Source: Exiguobacterium profundum
GTDB lineage: Bacteria; Bacillota; Bacilli; Exiguobacteriales; Exiguobacteriaceae
Length of the DNA stretch: 64,000 nt
NCBI RefSeq assembly: GCF_001909285.1
Contig: NZ_MRSV01000001.1
Location: forward strand, 2,126,556-2,190,555
Direction of reading: 5' to 3'
The notes below the pieces were generated by a model. It made no database searches and was not told the origin of the DNA. It was given only the letters and a program-made list of their open reading frames with translations. The position numbers were made by a program, and so were the translations under genes. Every line of letters starts with the position of its first letter. Position 1 is the first letter of the stretch. Of this stretch, positions 48,452 through 58,778 are shown piece after piece.

Positions 48452-48482
48452 TAAAAAAGAGGTGACGACACCGTCACCTCTT
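48452..48482 (-). terminator. Rho-independent terminator after prkC
   Basis: AAAGAGGTGACG and CGTCACCTCTTT form a 12-bp stem with a 4-base loop, followed on the minus strand by TTTTAAGG. It overlaps the prkC stop codon. Confidence 0.88.
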
Positions 48483-50440
48483 TATTGTGCCTCTTTGGCC
48501 TGTGCATATGTGACTGAATCCGTTCGGACGATCTCACCATCGACTTCAATCGTTGCGGTCCCGACTTCGTCCGGAGCAATGACGAGCGTATACGAGTATG
48601 TTGTCGTCTCTGTGATTTTATCCCGTAACACTTCAATTTCACCACGCGCATCGACCGTACGAATCACGACCTCCACGGCTTTCGGTTTCTTGTCTTTTTC
48701 CGGTTGCTCGACTTCGACGCTCACTTCACGTTCGATGGAGACGTCCGTCGGTTCAACCCCTTCCGATACGATGACCGTAAGTTCCGTTCCCGGATCGACT
48801 GCCGTACCCGCCGTTGGAAGTTGACGGATGATTTGACCTTTAGGAACACTTGTCGAAAACTCATCCCGTCTCACGATTTTTAACTTGTTTTGATCGGCAT
48901 AAGTCGATGCCTCGTCAAACGTATATCCCGCGAGATTCGACAGTTCGACTTTGTTGCTTCCTGTCGACACGACGAGCGTCACCGTCACTTCTGAAGGAAC
49001 GACCTCCTCGCCTGGGTCGAGCGATTGCGAAATCACATCTCCGCTAGCGACTGTTTCCGAAGCTTCTGTTTTGATTTCAAGGTCACTGAACGCCAAATCT
49101 TTTAACATGCGTTCAGCTGCTGTTTGGGACAATCCTTCCACATTTGGCATTTCGACGGTTTCTTTCCCGGCCGAAACGACGATGGTCACCGTCGTGCCTC
49201 GTTTTGGTTTACGCCCTTCTTGTGGGTTTTGCGAAATGACCTCGCCTTCTTCGACGTCATCGCTCGCCCGCTCCGTCACTTCGACGACGAAATCGGCATT
49301 CTCAAGTTCAGACGTGGCATCTCCGATACTCATTCCAACGACATCCGGAACGACGGCTCGTGACATTTCATCGGCGACCACGTATGCCGCAATGCTCCCC
49401 CCAATCAGGAGCAACACGAGTAAAATCCAAATCCACCATTTGCGTTTCTTCTTTTTGACCGGAGTCACCGCTTCAGGTTCTTGCTCGCTAGACGCTGTGA
49501 CCGGGGTCTGAACCGGTGTCTCTGGTTTTTCTTCAGGCATGACCGGAGCCATGACGAGCGTTTGATCGAACTCATCCTGACTGGCCGGAACACGTCTCGG
49601 CTCATTGGCGCGTTCACGGCTTAATGCCGTCATGCAGTCTTTCTTAAAGGCTGCGACCGAAACATGACGGGCACCTGGTGACTTCGACAATGCTTGCATG
49701 ACGCAGTTTTCGAGTGCCTGTGGAATATTCGGATTCAAGTCCATCGGTCGAATCGGGTCATCTTGCAAATGTTGAAGCGCAACGGCGACCGGTGTCTCGC
49801 CAATGAACGGGACACGACCTGTCAACAATTCGTACAGTACGGCACCGAGCGAATAAATATCTGACTTTTCATCAGCAAATTTACCGCGTGCTTGCTCAGG
49901 TGAGAAATAATGGACCGAGCCCAGCACAGACATCGTATGCGTCAACGTCGCATTCGACATCGCCACGGCAATCCCAAAATCAGTCACCTTCACGTTACCG
50001 TGCTGATCAATCATCATGTTCTGCGGCTTGATATCACGGTGAATGATTCGATTCGCATGGGCATGGTCAATCGCATCACAAATCTGTCCCATGATGCGTA
50101 GCGCTTCATCGACAGATATGTATTCCTCTTGCAAGTATTGTTTTAACGTCACCCCATCGACGTGTTCCATGACGATATAGTACAAATCTTCTTCATCGCC
50201 GACGTCATAGATCGCCACGATGTTTGGATGGTTCAGACTCGTAGCCGCATGGGCTTCTCGCTCGAACCGACGTATAAATTGTTCGTTATGTGAGAATTCA
50301 GATCGCAACACCTTGATGGCGACGGTTCGGTTTAAGATCTCGTCATGAGCCCGGTAGACATTTGCCATGCCTCCGCTGCCGATTTGTTGTTCGATCCGAT
50401 AACGATCGTTGATTCGTTCTCCGCTTCGCATCGGATTCAT
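48482..50440 (-). CDS. prkC: Serine/threonine protein kinase PrkC with PASTA domains
   Basis: 652 residues. Kinase domain (about 10-270: IGSGGMANVYRAHDEILNRT, AIKVL with the ATP Lys, IHRDIKPQNMMIDQHGNVKV, DFGIAVAM). A membrane helix (WWIWILLVLLLIGGSIAAYV, about 336-356) leads to three external PASTA repeats (starting at about 365, 431 and 499: VPDVVGM, MPNVEGL, LSNLAGY), then a beta-rich tail unlike PASTA. It senses peptidoglycan fragments and phosphorylates growth and germination targets. It overlaps prpC by 4 bases. Confidence 0.96.
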   Translation of the reverse strand: MNPMRSGERINDRYRIEQQIGSGGMANVYRAHDEILNRTVAIKVLRSEFSHNEQFIRRFEREAHAATSLNHPNIVAIYDVGDEEDLYYIVMEHVDGVTLKQYLQEEYISVDEALRIMGQICDAIDHAHANRIIHRDIKPQNMMIDQHGNVKVTDFGIAVAMSNATLTHTMSVLGSVHYFSPEQARGKFADEKSDIYSLGAVLYELLTGRVPFIGETPVAVALQHLQDDPIRPMDLNPNIPQALENCVMQALSKSPGARHVSVAAFKKDCMTALSRERANEPRRVPASQDEFDQTLVMAPVMPEEKPETPVQTPVTASSEQEPEAVTPVKKKKRKWWIWILLVLLLIGGSIAAYVVADEMSRAVVPDVVGMSIGDATSELENADFVVEVTERASDDVEEGEVISQNPQEGRKPKRGTTVTIVVSAGKETVEMPNVEGLSQTAAERMLKDLAFSDLEIKTEASETVASGDVISQSLDPGEEVVPSEVTVTLVVSTGSNKVELSNLAGYTFDEASTYADQNKLKIVRRDEFSTSVPKGQIIRQLPTAGTAVDPGTELTVIVSEGVEPTDVSIEREVSVEVEQPEKDKKPKAVEVVIRTVDARGEIEVLRDKITETTTYSYTLVIAPDEVGTATIEVDGEIVRTDSVTYAQAKEAQ

Positions 50441-51171
50441 CCTCTCTTTCTATCTGTGAATTGAACGAGGGCGACCGTGATATTGTCGCTCCCTCCCAAT
50501 TGATTGGCTTCTGCAATGAGTTGCTCCGCTTTTTGTTCGGCGGATGCCGTTTGTTGTAATACGTGTTGAATCGCCACATCGGTCATGTGTGTCGTCAATC
50601 CATCCGTACAAATTAAAATCACATCAAACTCAGGGTCAGCGAGCACTTGCACGTCAGGTTCGACTTGTTCGCTTGAACCGATTGCCCGGGTGATGACATT
50701 TCGTTTCGGATGAACCCGCATCTCTTCTTCCGTCAATTCACCGAGTTGTTTGAGCACATTGACGTAAGAATGGTCCTCCGTAAGACGTCTTAACTCATTC
50801 GCCTGGAGCGCATAGACGCGACTATCTCCGATATGGACGATGACCACCGTCTCTTCATTCCAACAAACAGCTGCCACAGTCGTTCCCATCATGACAAGAT
50901 TGGACTGCTTCGCAAATTGCAACACTTGATCGTTCGCCAAATCGATGTGGTGGCGGAACCATCGTTCGATTTCGACAGGGGTTGTCGGGAGAGACGGGAA
51001 CGCCCGTCTAAATTCTTCAATCACGATTTGACTCGCAACCTCTCCCGCTGCATGCCCACCCATTCCGTCTGCAACCAGGGCAATCCCGGTTATGGCATCA
51101 CCTAAGATTAAAACTGCATCTTCATTTTGTGTGCGTACTTGTCCACGATCTGTTCGAAATGCTAATTCCAT
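50437..51171 (-). CDS. prpC: PP2C-type protein phosphatase PrpC
   Basis: 244 residues from ATG 51171. PP2C motifs: RTQNEDAVLILGDAITGIAL, VADGMGGHAAGEVASQIVIE, HIGDSRVYALQANELRRLTE, ILICTDGLTTHMTDVAIQHV and GGSDNITVALVQFTDRKRG. It removes phosphates added by PrkC and uses two metal ions. Its ribosome site (GAGGTAATC) is weak. Confidence 0.95.
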   Translation of the reverse strand: MELAFRTDRGQVRTQNEDAVLILGDAITGIALVADGMGGHAAGEVASQIVIEEFRRAFPSLPTTPVEIERWFRHHIDLANDQVLQFAKQSNLVMMGTTVAAVCWNEETVVIVHIGDSRVYALQANELRRLTEDHSYVNVLKQLGELTEEEMRVHPKRNVITRAIGSSEQVEPDVQVLADPEFDVILICTDGLTTHMTDVAIQHVLQQTASAEQKAEQLIAEANQLGGSDNITVALVQFTDRKRG

Positions 51172-51179
51172 CTTTCTGA

Positions 51180-52265
51180 TTACCTCGTTTCTTGTTCGCG
51201 CTCCTTCGCTCGAAGCTGTCCACAAGCGGCATCGATGTCCGACCCTTGCTCGCGACGGATTGTCACATTCACATTGCGGTCTTTGAGCACTTTTTCGAAG
51301 GCAAATATTTGAGCTCGCGGTGTCCGTACATAGTCACGTTCGAGTACATGGTTGACGGGAATCAAGTTGACGTGACATTTGATTCCTTTTAACAGGTCTG
51401 CCAAGAGATGGGCATATTCTTCCGTATCGTTGACACCACCAAAGAGTCCATATTCAAACGTGATGCGACGTCCGCTCTTCTCTGTGTAATAACGGACCGC
51501 ATCCATCAACTTGTCCAAGTCAAAGGCACGGTTGATCGGCATGAGCTTGGTACGCAATTCCGTCGTCGGTGCGTGAAGTGAAATGGCGAAGTTGATTCGC
51601 ATACCTTCATCGGCAAACTTGTAAATCTTCGGAACAATCCCACTCGTCGATACCGTGATGTGTCGTGCTCCGATGTTGAGTCCATTGTCATGGTTGACAG
51701 TACGTAAGAAACGCATTAACTCATCGTAGTTATCGAACGGTTCGCCGATTCCCATGACGACGATAGAGTCGACGCGCTCTCCTGTCGCGTCTAATGCACG
51801 TTGTACGTCGAGCACTTGAGCTGTGATTTCCCCGGCTTCTAAGTTTCGTTTCAAGCCGCCGAGTGTCGAGGCACAGAACGTACATCCGATCCGGCAACCG
51901 ACTTGTGTCGTGACACAAATCGAGTTTCCGTATTCGTGACGCATGAGTACCGTTTCAATTGAGTACCCGTCCTGAAGTTCAAACAAGAACTTGATTGTGC
52001 CGTCTTGGGATTCCTGCTTGACCAATTCTTTTAACGTCGTCAATTGGAACGATGCCTCTAATTTGTCGCGAAGCGCTTTCGGAACGTTGGTCATATCATC
52101 AAAAGTCGTGACCCGTTTGACATACATCCAATCATATAATTGTTTCGCACGGAATGCCTTTTCTCCTGCCTCGATCACCCATGCCTCAAGTTCTGGAAAC
52201 GTCAACGAATAGAGTGACGGTTTTGCGCCTACGAGTGGATTCTTTTCTACTGCTTTTGGATTCAT
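51180..52265 (-). CDS. rlmN: 23S rRNA/tRNA adenine C2-methyltransferase RlmN
   Basis: 361 residues. Radical SAM with the CxxxCxxC cluster site in [40 protein letters not shown] and the second Cys near the end ([14 protein letters not shown]). It methylates A2503 and tRNA A37. It lies in the rsmB-rlmN-prpC-prkC group. Confidence 0.96.
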   Translation of the reverse strand: MNPKAVEKNPLVGAKPSLYSLTFPELEAWVIEAGEKAFRAKQLYDWMYVKRVTTFDDMTNVPKALRDKLEASFQLTTLKELVKQESQDGTIKFLFELQDGYSIETVLMRHEYGNSICVTTQVGCRIGCTFCASTLGGLKRNLEAGEITAQVLDVQRALDATGERVDSIVVMGIGEPFDNYDELMRFLRTVNHDNGLNIGARHITVSTSGIVPKIYKFADEGMRINFAISLHAPTTELRTKLMPINRAFDLDKLMDAVRYYTEKSGRRITFEYGLFGGVNDTEEYAHLLADLLKGIKCHVNLIPVNHVLERDYVRTPRAQIFAFEKVLKDRNVNVTIRREQGSDIDAACGQLRAKEREQETR

Positions 52266-52268
52266 GTT

Positions 52269-53600
52269 TTATACCTCTTTCTTAAATGCGGCGATATAGA
52301 AGCCGTCGGTCCCGAATGTCGTCGGTAATAATTTTAGTTCAGCACGGTCCGATTCCATCATCGGACGAACAGATTGTGGGAGACGACCTTTGAGCGTTTC
52401 GTCCCACATCAACCCTTTCAACAGAATATAGTCAGCCTGCGTCTCATTTTCAGACGGGTCGATTGTACATGTCGAGTAAACTAGCGTACCACCTGGTTTG
52501 AGCAGTGGCAATACGGCATCAATGATTTGTCTTTGTATCTTTGGTAAGTTTTCGAGTTGAGCTTTGTCCTTCGTCCATTTAATATCCGGCTTTCGACGAA
52601 TGACGCCAAGGCCCGAACAAGGGACATCTAAAAGAATCCGGTCAAAACTTTCTTCTTCAAACCGTTCACCTGCTAAACGAGCATCAAGGGCAAGTGCGGT
52701 CACTCCATTGATGTGTAGACGTTTGGCTTGTTGATCAATCAATTTTGCTTTATGTGGATGAAGGTCAAGCGCGGTGAGCGATCCACCTTGCATTCGCTCT
52801 GCCGTATGCATCGCCTTGCCGCCTGGCGCGGCACATGCGTCTAGGATGACATCGTCTTTCGACACGTTGAGTGCATCCGCGACAATCATGGAGCTCTCAT
52901 CTTGAATCGATAGAAGACCTTCCTCGATAAACGGGGTCGCATGAACATTGCCAGACTCTACGACAAGTCCATCAGCAGATAGTTCAGAACGTGACGTCAT
53001 GACGCCAGCGTCAGCCAACCGGTTCATCATCTCATCCACTGAAATACGCTTTCGGTTGACCCGAATCGTAACAGGAGCAGGTTCATTGTTTAATCGGCAA
53101 ATCGCTTCTGCCGTTTCCACACCATATAACTCAATCCAATCTGATACGAGCCATTCCGGATGACTGTGCTCGATGGCGATTCGTTCTGCATCGGTCAAGC
53201 CACTAAAGTCCGGAAACCCTTCCCGAAGCACATTTCGTAACACCCCGTTTACGAATTTGCTCGTTCCGAGGTGATGACCTCGTTTTTTCTTGATTTCTAC
53301 CGCCTCGTGTAGGACGGCCCGGTCGGGTACTTTATCAAGATAGAAGAGTTGATAAACGCTCATCCGAAGAAGCGGGAGGACAAACTTGTCTAGCTTCTTC
53401 GGCGAACGGATGCGGTCTTTCAAAATATAATCGAGCGTCCCTTTGCGACTGAGCGTCCCATATACGAGTTCGGTATAGAGACCGACATCTTTTGGGGCAA
53501 CTTTTTTTTGTTTCAATGTATCATTGACGGCAATCGTCGAATACGCGCCGCCTTGTTCAATTTTCATCAGCGTATCAAGCGCTGCTTCACGTACGTTCAT
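52269..53600 (-). CDS. rsmB: 16S rRNA (cytosine-C5-)-methyltransferase RsmB (Sun)
   Basis: 443 residues. N-terminal NusB-like RNA-binding domain (about 1-140), C-terminal SAM domain with [20 protein letters not shown] and the catalytic pair of Cys in [18 protein letters not shown] and [14 protein letters not shown]. It makes m5C967 in 16S. The start overlaps the end of the def-fmt fusion by 14 bases. Confidence 0.96.
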   Translation of the reverse strand: MNVREAALDTLMKIEQGGAYSTIAVNDTLKQKKVAPKDVGLYTELVYGTLSRKGTLDYILKDRIRSPKKLDKFVLPLLRMSVYQLFYLDKVPDRAVLHEAVEIKKKRGHHLGTSKFVNGVLRNVLREGFPDFSGLTDAERIAIEHSHPEWLVSDWIELYGVETAEAICRLNNEPAPVTIRVNRKRISVDEMMNRLADAGVMTSRSELSADGLVVESGNVHATPFIEEGLLSIQDESSMIVADALNVSKDDVILDACAAPGGKAMHTAERMQGGSLTALDLHPHKAKLIDQQAKRLHINGVTALALDARLAGERFEEESFDRILLDVPCSGLGVIRRKPDIKWTKDKAQLENLPKIQRQIIDAVLPLLKPGGTLVYSTCTIDPSENETQADYILLKGLMWDETLKGRLPQSVRPMMESDRAELKLLPTTFGTDGFYIAAFKKEV

Positions 53601-54987
53601 GAGTTCCTCCTAATCGGTCGCCAATCCGTAGCTTTTGTCCGGCGCCACGCATGAAGGTTGCACCATCCATCCGTTTCTTACCTGCGGGTTGCAAATCGGT
53701 CACTTTGATTGCTACGTCGTTCCCTGTCGCCACGACAAATCCGTCTTCTTCCAGACGAATGACTTCTCCCGACTGTCCCGTTCCTGTCGTTTTTTCTCCC
53801 ATTTTCAATTTCACTCGTTCGCCTTCAAGCGTTGAATAGGCCGTCGGGAATGGATTCATTCCTCGAATATGGTTGTAGATGGACTCGCCATGCTTCGTCC
53901 AATCAATCTGTTCACGCTCACGGCTGATGTTCGGAGCAAACGTCACGTCTCGCTCGTCTTGAGGCACCGCCTCAATCCACCCTTCCAAGAAGGCCGGAAG
54001 CGTACGGATGAGAAGATCGCTTCCTGCTACAGCCAGTTTATCAAATAAAGACCCGACTGTATCCGTCTCTTCAATAGGTACGATGGTATTGGCAATCATG
54101 TCCCCTGCATCTAACTTGTCGACCATGTACATGATCGTCACACCTGTCTCCGACTCCCCATCAAGAATGGCTTGATGGATCGGGGCACCTCCGCGATATT
54201 TCGGAAGGAGGGAGGCATGTACGTTGATGGCTCCGTGAGGCGGGGCTTCTAGTAAGGCGGTCGGCACGATTTGTCCGTACGCCGCCGTCACAATCAAATC
54301 AGGCTTCAGCTCTAAAATTTCTGCATAGTCTGTGCGCACTTTTTCAGGCTGCAACACGGGAATACCGTGACGAAGCGCACACTCTTTTACTGGAGTCGGC
54401 TTAAGTTCACGTTTTCGCCCGACCGGTTTATCCGGTTGCGATACGACACCTACGACATTGTATCCTTCTTCAAGCAGTCGCTCAAGTACCGATACGGCGA
54501 ACGTCGGCGTCCCCATGAAGACGATGCGTTTGTCTTTTCCAGGGTTCGGGACGGCGAGCTTGTCTGTGAACAAGACGCCATCCAAATGATCCATCTCATG
54601 TTGAATCGCACGAGCGAAAAAGCCGCTCGCTTGAATCGTATGTGTCCGCCCTTTCAAATCTTGATTCTTGACGACGATCGACTCGTGTCGTTCCACGAAT
54701 CCGAATTCGCCTGGGATGCTCAAACATCCCTCTAGTCCAACTTCTCGACCGGATGTTTCAATGATTTCCGGGTTGATCAAGACGAGCGGTCCCGTCTCAT
54801 CATCGGTATGGACGACCGCGAGCCGCTGGTTCAAATTGACTTGCGGTGCCGCGACACCAACTCCGTCATACTCATACATCGTATCAAACAATCGGTCGAC
54901 AGTCTGACGCAATTTTTTATCAAACTTTTTCACCGGTTCGCACGTTACGCGCAAAATGTCATTAGGTACTTCTACTACTTTATACAT
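53587..54987 (-). CDS. Fused peptide deformylase / methionyl-tRNA formyltransferase
   Basis: 466 residues in one frame from ATG 54987 (AGGTGGAG upstream). Residues 1-about 142 are peptide deformylase: GVGVAAPQ (42-49), EGCLS (86-90) and HEMDH (130-134). A short linker ([13 protein letters not shown]) leads directly into Fmt: [53 protein letters not shown] and a C-terminal beta-barrel. In B. subtilis defA and fmt are adjacent separate genes; here no stop, start or ribosome site lies between them. One polypeptide would both add and remove the formyl group of initiator Met. Confidence 0.9.
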   Translation of the reverse strand: MYKVVEVPNDILRVTCEPVKKFDKKLRQTVDRLFDTMYEYDGVGVAAPQVNLNQRLAVVHTDDETGPLVLINPEIIETSGREVGLEGCLSIPGEFGFVERHESIVVKNQDLKGRTHTIQASGFFARAIQHEMDHLDGVLFTDKLAVPNPGKDKRIVFMGTPTFAVSVLERLLEEGYNVVGVVSQPDKPVGRKRELKPTPVKECALRHGIPVLQPEKVRTDYAEILELKPDLIVTAAYGQIVPTALLEAPPHGAINVHASLLPKYRGGAPIHQAILDGESETGVTIMYMVDKLDAGDMIANTIVPIEETDTVGSLFDKLAVAGSDLLIRTLPAFLEGWIEAVPQDERDVTFAPNISREREQIDWTKHGESIYNHIRGMNPFPTAYSTLEGERVKLKMGEKTTGTGQSGEVIRLEEDGFVVATGNDVAIKVTDLQPAGKKRMDGATFMRGAGQKLRIGDRLGGTHERT

Positions 54988-54998
54988 GTCTCTCCACC

Positions 54999-57323
54999 TC
55001 ACATGAATACGTATGGGTTCACATCGATACTCATTTGATATTCTTTCTTGCTGATTGCTTTGGCTCTCGCTTGCTGTAATCGTGCCAGCTCCACATAGAG
55101 TGCTTCGGGTTGTTTTGTTTTAATGAATACTTGATAACGATAGGCGTTCTTCAACTTCGATAACGGCGCGGGCATCGGTCCATTCAGGCGGCTGTTCTCC
55201 ACGTGCGCTTGTAAAAAGTCTGATGCGAACAATTCTGCCTCTGCCTTGGCGACAAGGGGATTTTCCGCCGAAAACGTGACGAGCGTCAAAAACCAGTAAG
55301 GCGGATGGTTCCCGACTTGTCTGAGTCCCATCTCTTTGAAAAAAAATGTCTCATAATCATGTTCACTCGCAGTCTCGATCACATAATGGTCCGGGTTATA
55401 CGTTTGAACGAACGCCTCACCCGGAAGTTTTCCGCGCCCGGCTCTTCCTGCCACTTGGGTGACGAGTTGGAAGGTGCGTTCGGTCGCCCGAAAATCAGGC
55501 ATCCCGAGTGTCGCATCCGCCGCGAGTACCCCGACGAGTGTGACGTTTGGGAAATCGAGCCCCTTGGCAATCATCTGCGTGCCAAGTAAGATGTCGGCCT
55601 CCCCTTCTTCGAAACGACGCAACAACTGCTCATGTGAACCTTTTCGAGACGTCGTATCCTGGTCCATTCGGATGATGCGCGCTTCTGGAATCCTGTTCAA
55701 CAGTTCCGTCTCGATTTTTTGTGTGCCCGACCCGAACTGTTTGATTTTCTTACTATTGCAGGATGGACACGTCGACGGCATACTGACCTCATAACCGCAG
55801 TAGTGACACTTCAACCGATCTCCATATTGATGATATGTCAAATTGACGGCACAATGCGGACATGTCATGCCTTCCCCGCAGTCCCGGCACATGACGAACG
55901 TCGTGAATCCACGACGGTTCAATAAAATGACGCACTGCTCTTTTTTCTCGATCCGGTCGAGAATCCCTTGGAACAATTCTTCCGAGAACATCGTCGTATT
56001 GCCTTTCGCCAATTCACGTCGCATATCGATAATGTGGACCGGTGGCATCTCTCCACCATACCGTTCTTTCAAATGCAAATAGTGATAGACGCCTTTTTGT
56101 GCCCGAGTTTACGATTCAAGTGAAGGGGTCGCACTGCCCAACACGACGGGACACCCATGATAGCGGGACCGCCAGATGGCAACATCGCGCGCATGATAAC
56201 GAGGATTTTCCTCTTGCTTGTACGTCGTCTCGTGCTCTTCATCTAAGATGATGAGACCGAGTCGGTCGAGCGGGGCAAAGATTGCAGAACGGGCACCAAC
56301 GACGACGTCGACTTCATTTCGTTTAATCTTACGCCACTCGTCGTACTTCTCACCTTTAGACAGAGCGCTATGCAACACGGCGACCCGATCGCCGAAACGA
56401 CGTTTGAAGCGTTTGACCATCATCGGAGTCAAACTGATTTCGGGAACGAGTAAGATGGCTTGTTTCCCTTCATCGATGACTTGTCCGATTGATTCTAAAT
56501 AGACTTCGGTCTTCCCGCTTCCCGTCACACCGTGGACGAGTAACGTCTCACCCGCGTCAGCCTCATGAATGGCCCGAACCGCGTTGGCTTGACTGTCGTT
56601 CAATTGAACCGATTCCTCGACTTGCTCGATTGTCGCGTACGGGTCACGATTCAACTCGACCTCGGTCAATCGAACCGCTCCGAGTTCCGCAAGTTTCTGC
56701 AGTTGTGGGCGAGTCAGCCCAATTTGGCGAAGTGCCGACCAATACATGCGTGGGGTCTCCTCAAGTTGGCGGACCGCTTCTAGTTGTTTTTTCGCACGTT
56801 TCGAGACGACTGTCGCATCGAGGAGTTCGACGACGACGTCTGTCTTAACGGTCTTCTTTTCTTTTAAGACGGGTGCTAAGGTCAGCTCCCCTTTTTTAGC
56901 GAGTCCTAGAATGACTGACTGAACTTCTTTCGGATACTCCGATAAATGCGTTCCGAGACGGACCCCATCAGGGACTTGTCCTTCTTTGATTTCTTTGTCA
57001 TAACTGACCTTGAGCGCGGCCGGAAGCATCGCAAGCAAGGCGGATGAACGAAAGCAAAGTGTCGTCTCTTTCACATGGATGGATAAAGCGAGCAGTTCGT
57101 CAGTGAGTGAAGATTCCTCATCTAACAGCGCTTCTAACGGTTTCAATCCTTCCCTCGTCCCATCTGACGTACCAACAACGATTCCGAGGAGACGTCGTGA
57201 GCCGAATGGGACGGAGACGCGCATGCCCGGTTCAATCAATGCTTCAAATTGTTCAGGTACTTCATAATCAAACGGACGGTCAATCGTGATCACCGGTGCA
57301 TCGACATGTACATGTGCAATCAT
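54999..57323 (-). pseudogene. priA: Primosomal protein N' (PriA helicase), interrupted by in-frame TAA at codon 405
   Basis: 774 residues if read through. The 3'-DNA-binding N domain ends near about 110; helicase motif I HGVTGSGKTEVYLESIGQVI; DEEH box in ILDEEHETTYKQEENPRYHA; then GSATPSLES followed by the TAA at 56109-56111, where relatives have Tyr. The frame continues TRAQKGVYHYLHLKERYGGE, Zn ligands CRDCGEGMTCPHCAVNL and CHYCGYEVSMPSTCPSC, and GTQMIAKGLDFPNVTLVGVL with GRAGRGKLPGEAFVQT. As read it would be a truncated 404-residue helicase without zinc ribbons. PriA restarts collapsed replication forks. Confidence 0.93.
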
Positions 57324-58510
57324 TGGACCGCTTCCTTAAAATGTGTGAGCAACTCGAACGCCAACGCTTTCTTCGATTGTTTCGGAAGTCTAAGTGACGT
57401 CCCGTCAGCTTGGAACAAGACGACTTCATTGTCGTCCGCCCCGAATCCGACGTCACTGCCAGACACATCGTTCGCCACAAGGTAATCGACGTTTTTTCGC
57501 TTCATTTTAGCTGCCGCGTGCTCCTCGAGTCGTTCCGTCTCAGCAGCAAATCCGACCAACACTTGATGGGTCTTCTTTTCACCGAGTGATTTTAAAATGT
57601 CTGTCGTTTCTTCAAGTTCAATCGTAAGTGGACCGTGGACTTTTTTATTTTTTTTCGAATGAATCGTTTTTGGACGATAATCCGCAACTGCCGCTGATTT
57701 CACGACGAGGTCTGAATCCTCAAAACGGCTTGTCACTTCGCGCAGCATCTCCTCACTTGACTTGACGGGAACCGCTGTCACGCCTTCCGGGACAGGAACT
57801 TGGAGCGGCCCGTGGACGAGCGTGACACGGGCACCCATGTCCCGAGCCACCTCAGCGAGTGCGACGCCCATTTTCCCTGACGAATCATTGGATAAGTAAC
57901 GGACGGGGTCGATGCGTTCGACAGTCGGGCCAGCCGTGATCAAGACATCTTTTCCAAGATATAGTTTCGGAACGAATTGGCTTTCGATGATGCGAACTAA
58001 GTCTTCCGGTTCAGGCAGACGTCCCCCGCCAATCCATCCGCAAGCCAAGTTGCCGACACCGGGTTCAATCAACTGATAGCCGTATGATTTTAACGTCTCG
58101 ATGTTCCGCTGAGTGGCAGGATGTTCGAGCATGTTCACATTCATCGCCGGTGAGATGATGACCGGGCATTTCGCAGCCAAAACGGACGTCGTAATGAAGT
58201 CATCCGCAATCCCGTTCGCCAATTTTGCGATCGTATTTGCCGTCGCCGGAGCCACGACAATCAAATCGCTCGAGTCGACGACATCGATATGAGCAATCTT
58301 TGTCGGGTCATGCTCTTCGAAAACGTCCGTATAGACCGGGTTGCGACTGAGCGCCTGGAAGGTCGTCTGACCTACGAATTGTTCCGCCGATTTCGTCATC
58401 GCGACGCGAACATTCGCTCCGGCTTGAACCAATTTCGATGTGAGCGCACACGCCTTGTAGGCGGCGATGCCACCACTCACACATAATAAAATAGTACGAT
58501 CCTTCACCAT
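57320..58510 (-). CDS. coaBC: Bifunctional phosphopantothenoylcysteine decarboxylase/ligase CoaBC
   Basis: 396 residues from ATG 58510. N-terminal flavin decarboxylase (LLCVSGGIAAYKACALTSKL, PATANTIAKLANGIADDFIT, PAMNVNMLEHPATQRNIETL) and C-terminal ligase (ITAGPTVERIDPVRYLSNDS, SSGKMGVALAEVARDMGARV, KMKRKNVDYLVANDVSGSDV). It makes 4'-phosphopantetheine for coenzyme A. It overlaps priA by 4 bases and follows rpoZ behind a hairpin. Confidence 0.96.
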   Translation of the reverse strand: MVKDRTILLCVSGGIAAYKACALTSKLVQAGANVRVAMTKSAEQFVGQTTFQALSRNPVYTDVFEEHDPTKIAHIDVVDSSDLIVVAPATANTIAKLANGIADDFITTSVLAAKCPVIISPAMNVNMLEHPATQRNIETLKSYGYQLIEPGVGNLACGWIGGGRLPEPEDLVRIIESQFVPKLYLGKDVLITAGPTVERIDPVRYLSNDSSGKMGVALAEVARDMGARVTLVHGPLQVPVPEGVTAVPVKSSEEMLREVTSRFEDSDLVVKSAAVADYRPKTIHSKKNKKVHGPLTIELEETTDILKSLGEKKTHQVLVGFAAETERLEEHAAAKMKRKNVDYLVANDVSGSDVGFGADDNEVVLFQADGTSLRLPKQSKKALAFELLTHFKEAVQ

Positions 58511-58537
58511 TCCCAAACTCCCCCTTATAGACAATGA

Positions 58538-58563
58538 GACCCAAGTCGCAAACGACTTGGGTC
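58538..58563 (-). terminator. Hairpin between rpoZ and coaBC
   Basis: GACCCAAGTCG and CGACTTGGGTC form an 11-bp stem with a 4-base loop. No T-tract follows on the minus strand, so it may be partial or a processing site rather than a strong stop. Confidence 0.55.
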
Positions 58564-58568
58564 ACACT

Positions 58569-58778
58569 TCATCCGTTGTTTTTTTCGTTCACGATGATTG
58601 TCGTATCACCCGAAAATAGTTCTTCTAACGCTTGACCGACCGGCTTATATGATTTTGGCTCGGCGACTTTCGGTGCTTTTCCATCTTGAATCTGACGCGC
58701 CCGTTTTGCAGCGACCGTAACGATCGTGTATTTTGACGGGATAGTACGTTGTAAGGCATCAATCGAAGGGTATAACAT
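58569..58778 (-). CDS. rpoZ: DNA-directed RNA polymerase omega subunit
   Basis: 69 residues. [20 protein letters not shown] and [20 protein letters not shown] are the omega signature. It supports beta' folding. ATG 58778 shares one base with the gmk stop. Confidence 0.95.
   Translation of the reverse strand: MLYPSIDALQRTIPSKYTIVTVAAKRARQIQDGKAPKVAEPKSYKPVGQALEELFSGDTTIIVNEKNNG

Noticed and set aside
17454-57323. A changed genetic code
   Set aside because: All three stop codons interrupt genes, and the same codons end many intact genes (for example codY TGA, hslU TAA), so no single reassignment fits.
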